A DNA stretch of 25,000 nucleotides from positions 145,001-170,000 of the forward strand of contig RPFO01000972.1 of NCBI GenBank assembly GCA_009746045.1, read 5' to 3'. This DNA comes from Mesostigma viride (taxonomy: Eukaryota > Streptophyta > Mesostigmatophyceae > Mesostigmatales > Mesostigmataceae). The translations under genes and the position numbers were made by a program. The notes under the pieces were generated by a model. It saw nothing but the letters and a program-made list of their open reading frames with translations, was not told where the DNA came from and ran no database searches. Below, piece by piece: positions 1 through 25,000 of the stretch; position 1 is the stretch's first letter; every line of letters begins with the position of its first letter.

Positions 1-1079
1 CCCCTCCCCTCCCCTCCCTCCCCTCCCTCCCTCCCCTCCCCCTCCCCTCCCTCCCCTCCCTCCCCTCCCCTCCCCTCCCCTCCCCTCCCTCCCCTCCCCT
101 CCCCTCCCTCCCCCCCCCTCCCCTCCCCTCCCCTCCCTCCCTCCCCTCCCCTCCCCTCTCCTCCCCTCCCCTCCCTCCCCTCCCCTCCCTCCCCTCCCCT
201 CCCCTCCCTCCCCTCCCTCCCCTCCCCTCCCTCCCCTCCCCTCCCCTCCCCTCCCCTCCCTCCCCTCCCTCCCCTCCCTCCCTCCCCTCCCTCCCTCCCC
301 TCCCCTCCCTCCCCTCCCCTCCCCTCCCCTCCCCTCCCTCCCCTCCCCTCCCCTCCCCTCCCTCCCCTCCCCTCCCCTCACCTCCCTCCCCTCCCCTCCC
401 TCCCCTCCCCCCTCCCTCCCCTCCCTCCCCTCCCCTCCCCTCCCTCCCCTCCCTCCCCTCCCTCCCCTCCCCTCCCCTCCCTCCCTCCCCTCCCCTCCCC
501 TCCCTCTCCTCCCCTCCCTCCCTCCCCTCCCCTCCCCTCCCCTCCCCTCCCTCTCCTCTCCTCTCCTCCCCTCCCTCCCCTCCCTCCCCTCCCCTCCCTC
601 CCCTCCCCTCCCTCCCTCCCCTCCCTCCCCTCCCCTCCCCTCCTCCCCTCCCTCCTCCCCTCCCCTCCCTCCCCTCCCCTCCCTCCTCCCCTCCCCTCCC
701 TCCCTCCCTCCCCTCCCCTCCCCTCCCCTCCCTCCTCCCCTCCTCCCCTCCCTCCCTCCCCTCCCCTCCCCTCCCTCCCCTCCCCTCCCCTCCCCTCCCC
801 TCCCCTCCCTCCCCTCCCCTCCCCTCCCTCCCCTCCCCTCCCCTCCCTCCCCTCCCTCCCCTCCCCTCCCCTCCCCTCCCTCCCCCCTCCCCTCCCCTCC
901 TCCCCTCCCCTCCCCTCCCCTCCCCCTCCCCTCCCCTCCCCTCCCCTCCCTCCCCTCCCCTCCCCTCCCCTCCCCTCCCCTCCCCTCCCCTCCCCTCCCC
1001 TCTCCTCTCCTCTCCTCTCCTCTCCTTTCCTTTCCTTTCCTTTCCTTTCCCTTCCCTTCCCTTCCCTTTCCTTTCTCTT
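1..1079. repeat. Polypyrimidine C/T low-complexity tract
   Basis: The plus strand is almost pure C and T for 1,079 bases; the one purine I see is an A at 380. The unit is an irregular mix of CCCCT and CCCT. Near 1000 it grades into CTCCT, then CCTTT (about 1025-1048), then CCCTT (about 1050-1068), before mixed sequence begins at the first G (1080). The complementary strand is a run of GGGG/GGG blocks separated by single A, which favours G-quadruplexes; the C strand could form i-motifs or triplex DNA. It continues off the left edge. It does not match the TTTAGGG/TTTTAGGG type of algal telomere. Confidence 0.97.
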
Positions 1080-2250
1080 GTCTTTGTTTGCTTGGTTTCC
1101 TTATTTTCTCACTCTGGTCCCTGATGCCTTTTTTTTGTCTTTAGCATCACTTACCCCACTCCTCCACCTCCTCTGCTCATGCCCACCCTGATCCTTATCC
1201 CGTTGTCCCCGCCTGCCCCTTGCCCGCACGCCCAGGGCAACCATGGGCGCAGGCGGGCCCTCACCAGCCAACACCCACTAATCACACACGGCCACCAATC
1301 AGTCGGGGGTGACCATCAATCCTCAACCGCGGCCGTCACCCTCCGCACGGCCAGCCCATCCATAATCATGTCCCAAGTTGAGCACTTCCCATTGCAGCAG
1401 ACTTCATCTTCCACAACAGCCCTCCCCTCCACAACAGCCTTCCCATCCTCGATGACATCGTCTCTCTCTGCGATCGCGTTACCCCCCGCGGCCGCCTCAA
1501 ACCCTCTCGAGAACGGTTGTGCGACGTCCCCCCCAGGAGCGGCCCCAGAGCCCAGGCTGGCAGGGTCCCGCCCAGGCCACGCGGGCCCAGTCCCTGTGAC
1601 GAACCTGCCTGCGCAAACCACGCACTCGGTCCCGGGCGCCACCGGGCACCCACCGCTGGGCCCCCAGGGCGAGGCGGCCAATGAGACACAGGCGCCCGCC
1701 AAGCCCAAGCTTGGGCATAGCGTGAGCCTCGCGATGTCAATGGATGCCGTGCCGGCGCTTCCATGGCAGGGGCCGCCAACGCTTTCGGGAGCGGCGGGCC
1801 TGGCATAGGCGGCAGGGGTGGGGGCAATGGCGGCCGCAAGGTCGGCTGAGCCAGTTCGCGTGGGAAGCGGCGCCCCCGGCTTGCCCGTTCCGGCGCCTTG
1901 TAGACTTCGCTGGCTGCTCCTTTGAGCCACATGCCCCATTTTGATGCATAGGTGGCACCGGTCGGCGGGCCCTCCCCATAGTAGCCCTGCCAGTACCAAT
2001 CGCGATTCCATCGCGATGCCAATCCGAGGATGTGTTATGAATGGCAGCATCCACCAAATACTCATCCGGCACGTACACCCTAGCCCAGATACCGCATTGG
2101 TCTCCAGACCTTGGATGGAAATGCCGGCCATGGGGCCGAATGACCGCATGCGTTGTAGGAACCTTCATAGCCGCCCTGTGTAGCATCATTTCTCATTACC
2201 CTGTGCAGGGCATTGCGCCTTGCGGAGCAGTCATCTATGTAGGACTGGAC
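1080..2250. other. GC-rich unassigned region
   Basis: This stretch is open in several frames on both strands, which is expected at its high GC content, so open length alone is not evidence of a gene. The longest minus-strand frames (about 1316-2149 and 1366-2022) are rich in Ala, Gly, Pro and Arg and match no family I know. One minus-strand frame near 1950 reads CHLCIKMGHVAQRS. This resembles a CCHC zinc knuckle (C-x2-C-x4-H-x4-C) with the last Cys replaced by Ser, so a decayed retroelement gag is possible but weakly supported. I call no gene here. Confidence 0.5.
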
Positions 2251-2256
2251 TACTTG

Positions 2257-2322
2257 GCTAACTCGCGTTATTACATAACGCAATTTTTTGCGTTGTGAGG
2301 TTATAACGCAAAAAATTGCGTT
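2257..2322 (+). repeat. Left terminal inverted repeat with nested hairpin
   Basis: AACGCAATTTTTTGCGTT at 2277-2294 is followed ten bases later by its reverse complement AACGCAAAAAATTGCGTT at 2305-2322. The left terminus is therefore itself a strong hairpin. Each 18-mer is also nearly palindromic. The outer part (2257-2272) contains CTAACTCGCG, which reappears inverted at the right end. Confidence 0.8.
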
Positions 2323-3930
2323 GTTAACATGGAGTTCAAACAACTATTTCCCAATAGTTTAGAGGCCAAACAACTGCAGTCAGGCTTAGTTTATAACCCT
2401 AGGATCTCATAAAAAAATCCCCGTACCCAAGTACCCAACGGTTGCCACGTGGCATCATGCAATGCCAGCTGTAAATCAGGACTTTTTAGGGAAGACGAAG
2501 GTGATGGCCGAACGAAATCGCGCGTACCCACTGCAGTCCTGCTGTAGTCTAGCGACATGGCGCAGCTGTTTGACCCCAGGAAACGCGATCGTAACCTAAT
2601 AGGAAGACATGTTAGCGTCCCAGCAACATACTGGGGTGAGAAATGGGCCATTTGATAGGTGTCGGCAGCGTTCTTGCTGGAATAAACTGCGATCAGGCCG
2701 GACGATAGAAACGTTGACAGCAATACCTTTCCGGCGTATTTTAAAGGATATATCGGTTTCTTTTTACTTTTTATGATACATAGTAGTCGTAAACGTGCAA
2801 GGGTGGCCAGAAATCGCCGAATCCAGCGACCATGCTGCACAGCTTTGGTGTGCCGAAATGCGCCATTTTGCGGCCACCGGCTGGGCCAAGGTAACGCCAT
2901 CCATGCCTGGTAAAGCTTAAGCATCGTTTTCCTATCGATGTTTGACATTTATATATACGTTCTAGCTTGTGTAGCACATTCTTTTTGCACTATTCATGCT
3001 CTTTCTTGACCCTGGCCTGGCCCCTTTCTAAAACACCATTCTTAGATGCTTCCCTCAGTCAGTTGACCTGCCACAGGGTGATGGTGATAAGTTTTAGAGG
3101 CTGTATGGGTTTGAATACCTCCATATATGTTTGTTATACATTTCCCATACACATATTGCATGAGTGTGAGGCAGTTGGCTGGTCTCTGTGGCATCATCAA
3201 GCACGTAACTGGTGAGTAAAAGCTTCCCATTGACAGCATGTGCCACCAGGTGTGCTGGCCATCACCTGGCAAGCTATAGCAGCTTAGGCCTAGTTTATCC
3301 TTGCTAGGGCAGGCTGAAATAGGCTCAACACCACTAGTTTGTTGGTGGCTGCCTCCTAGAATGCATGCCTTGCGTAGGGTGTCCGTACCACGTTACCTAC
3401 GTGCATGGACAAGGTGGCCGCAGTGCCCGCTCTTCTCGTTAAGCGTGGCATGTGGCCAGCTTGTATTATTGGCTGCAGGTGGTTGCCCTGTCTTATTTTG
3501 ACATATCTGGGCTTAGTTTGTGCATCTCCATGGGTTTATGCCCCCCAAGGGGCCCACGGTGCCTTTTGTGTGCACCCACTTGTCTACCCAGTGTTATAGT
3601 GTTATAATTTCATGGGTGTGGGGAAAATAGGAGGGCTGCTTATTTCAAGCCCATATGCAGCCACGAGGGTCTACATATATTGCTTTTACTCCAAAAAATT
3701 CAGTGCCTGCAATACTTGACCCATGTGGCATACCGGCCCCTTGTAGTGTGAGGGGGTCATAGTTTACGAGACCCATGTGTCTTCAACTTTGAATTTCACA
3801 TAGCCAGGCTGGGAATTACATGCCAAGACCATATACTACATTTTTTTATATATCTCAGAGAATTCATAACTGGCCTCAGATAGCCCATATCATGCTTGCT
3901 TCATTAGATGTGTTTAATTGAAATAAAGTG

Positions 3931-3976
3931 TTATAACGCAAAAAATTGCGTTATAAATGTGCTAACGCGAGCTAAT
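3931..3976 (-). repeat. Right terminal inverted repeat
   Basis: TTATAACGCAAAAAATTGCG and the following TTATAA form a palindrome-like block at 3931-3956, with the identical 18-mer core at 3935-3952. GCTAACGCGAGCTAAT follows at 3961-3976. Relative to the left end the order of the two blocks is inverted, as expected for terminal inverted repeats. Confidence 0.7.
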
Positions 3977-4596
3977 AGACTAGTACCATCCATCCAACTG
4001 AGATGGGCTTTAATTGGTTTCTAAAAAATATTTATTAGTTCCCCTGAGGACTTTGGCTGCATGACGAAGGCGTGAACACAACTTTAGCCAACCCAACTGT
4101 AGGCGTGAATGACTGTACGGCCTGTACCCAAATTTGCCGCCAATTTTGCTATTATTTTGCGGGTCGTAGCGTTTTTCGTACCACCTCGTTGCGATTGGAC
4201 GGTGACCGTAATAGAGGACCGGATTACCGTAGTGTCACTGCCGCTGCCGGGGTCACATCTGCAAAACCTCATAATATTGCTCTTTTCGCACGTGTTATAT
4301 GAGCAAGCGGTGGGCAGCCGAAGCAAGATGACGGCAACCGCATTCATGTCTGCATTAGCGGCCGCACCCATGTCTGCAAGGAGCGTCCATTTTCGACTAG
4401 GCACAACGCGGAAGGGTAAACTTTGCTTTAAGCTTTGTCCATCATCGAGCACATGGCGTTGCGGGGAAGGCATGCAGTGCATTGTGAAAATCACACGTAG
4501 AAATGTCAACTAAGTTCTTCCTGAATGCCCTTACCAAGAGCTGCCGTCACTCGTCACCCGGTGCACGGGCTTCGTATTTGAAATGACGCCTGGTGG
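3977..4596 (+). other. Presumed 5' flank of the GT29 gene
   Basis: No gene is supported here. Both strands are open for about 400 bases (4084-4513) in overlapping frames, but neither product resembles a known family and the two are mirror shadows of each other. If the signal-anchor exon at 4597 is the true first coding exon, the promoter and 5' UTR should lie here. I see no convincing TATA box. Confidence 0.3.
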
Positions 4597-23394
<18,798 letters not shown>

Positions 23395-23760
23395 TGAGGT
23401 CACTATAAGCCGATAGCCACATGGGGAGGTGGTGGAAAGGGGGTTGGCTTGCGCTCATGTTGAGTTGAAGACCTCGAGTGAGGGCACTGGAAGAGTTGCA
23501 TATGATAAGTGACCGCGTGCCAGTGGGTTGTCCATAACTGGTGGGTTGTGCAGCCCTGTGTGGGCGGTGTTGGACTCGCAAGCCGGGGTGAGGACTACTT
23601 GGTGCTATCCCATAGCCAGTCGCTTCACTTGGTAGCTAGTAGCTGTTTTTCACTCGACTACGGAGAGGAGAGTCACCGTGGGGTGTGCCGGCCAGCAGGG
23701 GCGGTGGTGGAGCTCAAGCCCCAGTTGTGTGCAGTGCCAACAGGTACTGGATAAAGTCAA
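23395..23760 (+). other. 3' flank with copies of the last exon's end
   Basis: The exon end GGGGCGGTGGTGGAATTGAAG recurs at 23697-23720 as GGGGCGGTGGTGGAGCTCAAG. There the frame reads PAGAVVELKPQLCAVP before TAA or similar (open to about 23754). Its two differing codons (GAA/GAG, TTG/CTC) are synonymous. A looser copy with GGTGGTGGAAAGG and GAGTTGAAGACC lies at about 23425-23490. They may be 3' UTR, an alternative last exon, or decayed duplicates. Confidence 0.7.
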
Positions 23761-25000
23761 GAAGTGCGTGTGCATACTCAGCAACCTATCTGTCAATGTC
23801 CGACCAGGCCTCATGGTGGGTGCTTGCGACCTGCTCCAGCACTCTGGTTGCACGACATTTAACCACTGCTACTTCAGGTTTCTATTCAACACCTACCTTG
23901 GTGCACTGCCAGAGCCATCAGTCGTGGGAGCGGCATGTCGCGATCTGCTTGGCGGTAGAGGAAAGCTGAAGCCGCGTAGTTTCCATTTCTTTCATTAGCC
24001 ACATGGTGATGTGCGAGTTGAGGATGGGGTTTTACGTCCAATCCCTGTATGCGTCCATCTGTTGGTGCAGTACAAACCAAAAGTATGCTGACACAAAGCG
24101 GATGATAAAGGTGAGGTGCGGTCAAAAGTCAAGAAGTAGGCTGCATCGCAAACCGATGGCCACAATCAGCTACGGCCAACATGGCTAATACTTGAATAAC
24201 CACGTGCTATAAACCAGTTGGAAGTCCAATGGCAACGTATTTGCATCGTTGGTTGAACCACTAATGCCGGGCATGTTTGTGGAGTGCATAGATCGCTCAG
24301 GTCCGCATCAACTGCATGGCATACAGGCGTGCAGCTAGGTTCATGCATGGCTTCACCATCATGTACCTGCGCCGGCCTACGCGCGCAACCCCACAACTAG
24401 ATGCACAGAATCCACTCCCCCACCCATATTGTTGAGGCTTATGCTCACGTGATGTGCAGTCTCACAGGCGCCCCCATGGACTTTCCGCCTAAATTGATCG
24501 ACCTCCAACCTTACACACAACGAGGAGGGAGGATGCCCTAGCTTCTCTCAGCTGCCCCAAGTGGGCGGCAGACCGCCGATCTCTTCACATCATGGTGCGG
24601 GCGCAGTTGTGGGTGCAATATAGCAAGTAGGCCACAAAGCTGATGCTGTAAAGGTGAGGCGAGGTTAAGACATAGGCTAAGGCGCAAGCAAATCGACACA
24701 CATTGAGCAATGGCGGATCGAACGCCATCCCATACATGCCAATGTAAACAGCAAGCTAAGTTACTATAACTGATGCTGAGCTAATGTCATTTCAAGACGT
24801 GTGACGATTAATTAATTAATTAAACACGTGCTCTCGTTGGGGAGTCACGGAGCACCGAATTAAGTGCTTTTAATCCCTGTGTGTGCACAACAGGAGAAAG
24901 GGCAGAGACCCCCAGTCTCCTTCATGCCAAAGGCATGCCACAGCTGCATTCTGGCGCGCTAGCTAAACAGACACGCTAACGAACCGGCAATCTGGAGGAG
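23761..25000. other. 3' intergenic region, no gene supported
   Basis: Short open frames occur on both strands but none shows a domain or codon pattern I trust. A possible TGTAA polyadenylation signal, as used by many green algae, appears at about 24647 and 24744, but I cannot tie it to this gene. ATTAATTAATTAATTAA sits at about 24808-24824. A diverged repeat pair is listed separately. Confidence 0.5.
24063..24696. repeat. Diverged direct repeat pair, ~90 bp each
   Basis: Copy 1 (about 24063-24158) has TTGGTGCAGTACA, CACAAAGCGGATGATAAAGG, TGAGGTGCGGT and AAGTAGGCTGCATCGCAA. Copy 2 (about 24611-24696) has TGGGTGCAATATA, CACAAAGCTGATGCTGTAAA, GGTGAGGCGAGGT and ATAGGCTAAGGCGCAAGCAA. They are about 545 bp apart in the same orientation. 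This could be a dispersed-repeat family or an older local duplication. Confidence 0.75.

Larger units (their letters stand above)
2252..3976. mobile_element. Candidate non-autonomous TIR element
   Basis: The two ends carry inverted copies of one block. The left end has CTAACTCGCGTTATTA followed by AACGCAATTTTTTGCGTT. The right end has AACGCAAAAAATTGCGTT followed, after a short spacer, by CTAACGCGAGCTAAT. These are reverse complements apart from small differences. The interior of about 1.6 kb has no recognisable transposase. A minus-strand frame at 2391-2948 (185 codons) is open, but I recognise nothing in it. The size and lack of coding capacity fit a MITE-like or deletion-derivative DNA transposon. 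I could not establish an unambiguous target-site duplication, so the outer limits are approximate. Confidence 0.5.

Noticed and set aside
1-1079. Telomere
   Set aside because: The units are irregular CCCCT/CCCT with no A, unlike CCCTAAA-type telomeres, and the tract grades into mixed sequence at 1080.
1316-2189. Minus-strand gene or gag protein with a zinc knuckle
   Set aside because: Only a single CCHC-like motif lacking its last Cys was seen, with no protease, integrase or reverse transcriptase nearby; five frames are open at this GC content.
2391-2948. Minus-strand 185-codon frame inside the TIR element as a transposase
   Set aside because: No DDE/D pattern or DNA-binding motif could be recognised, and it is too short for most transposases.
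4084-4513. Overlapping open frames on both strands as a bidirectional gene
   Set aside because: The two frames mirror each other, show no domain and have no splice or start context that favours either.

Overview
The window is nuclear eukaryotic DNA. Coding pieces are short and GC-rich at third positions. They are joined by GT..AG introns whose phases can be followed from exon to exon, and everything between them is packed with simple and tandem repeats. I see no operon, no bacterial-style gene packing, no rRNA or tRNA, and no CRISPR array. The style (GC-rich exons, GTGAGT/GTGGGT donors, CAG acceptors, repeat-stuffed introns) suggests a protist alga, perhaps a chlorophyte or prasinophyte. That is an impression, not a demonstration.

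Only one gene can be supported. It lies on the plus strand, from about 4597 to a stop at 23392-23394, and encodes a glycosyltransferase family 29 (sialyltransferase-like) protein. All four family signatures are present in order. Sialylmotif L is split over two exons (7516-7620 and 19728-19785). Sialylmotif S is in 21864-22186. Motif III (HHYY) and motif VS (H-x4-E) are in 23214-23394. A 5' piece at 4597-4766 encodes a short tail plus one hydrophobic segment, as expected for a type II Golgi signal anchor. The core exons are secure; the 5' exons and the junction before the last exon are tentative.

Layout: 1-1079 is a polypyrimidine tract with a single purine. 1080-2250 is GC-rich and unassigned. 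About 2252-3976 is a candidate non-autonomous element with terminal inverted repeats. 3977-4596 is the presumed 5' flank. 4597-5912 holds the tentative 5' exons and a (CACATA)n microsatellite. 5913-7515 is an intron with a 48-bp and a 17-bp minisatellite. 7621-19727 is a 12.1-kb intron, of which 11,360 bp is 1,420 apparently perfect copies of TATGCTTG. 19728-23394 is the rest of the gene, with five further tandem-repeat families. 23395-25000 is 3' flank with degenerate copies of the last exon's end and a diverged repeat pair.

Two observations stand out. First, the giant perfect octamer intron interrupts the family's donor-substrate motif. Second, most introns of this gene (and the 3' flank) carry degenerate tandem copies of an adjoining exon edge, often with a splice-site-like sequence. 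Some copies keep the reading frame and differ partly by synonymous changes. This looks like a gene whose introns have grown by repeated short tandem duplication across splice junctions.
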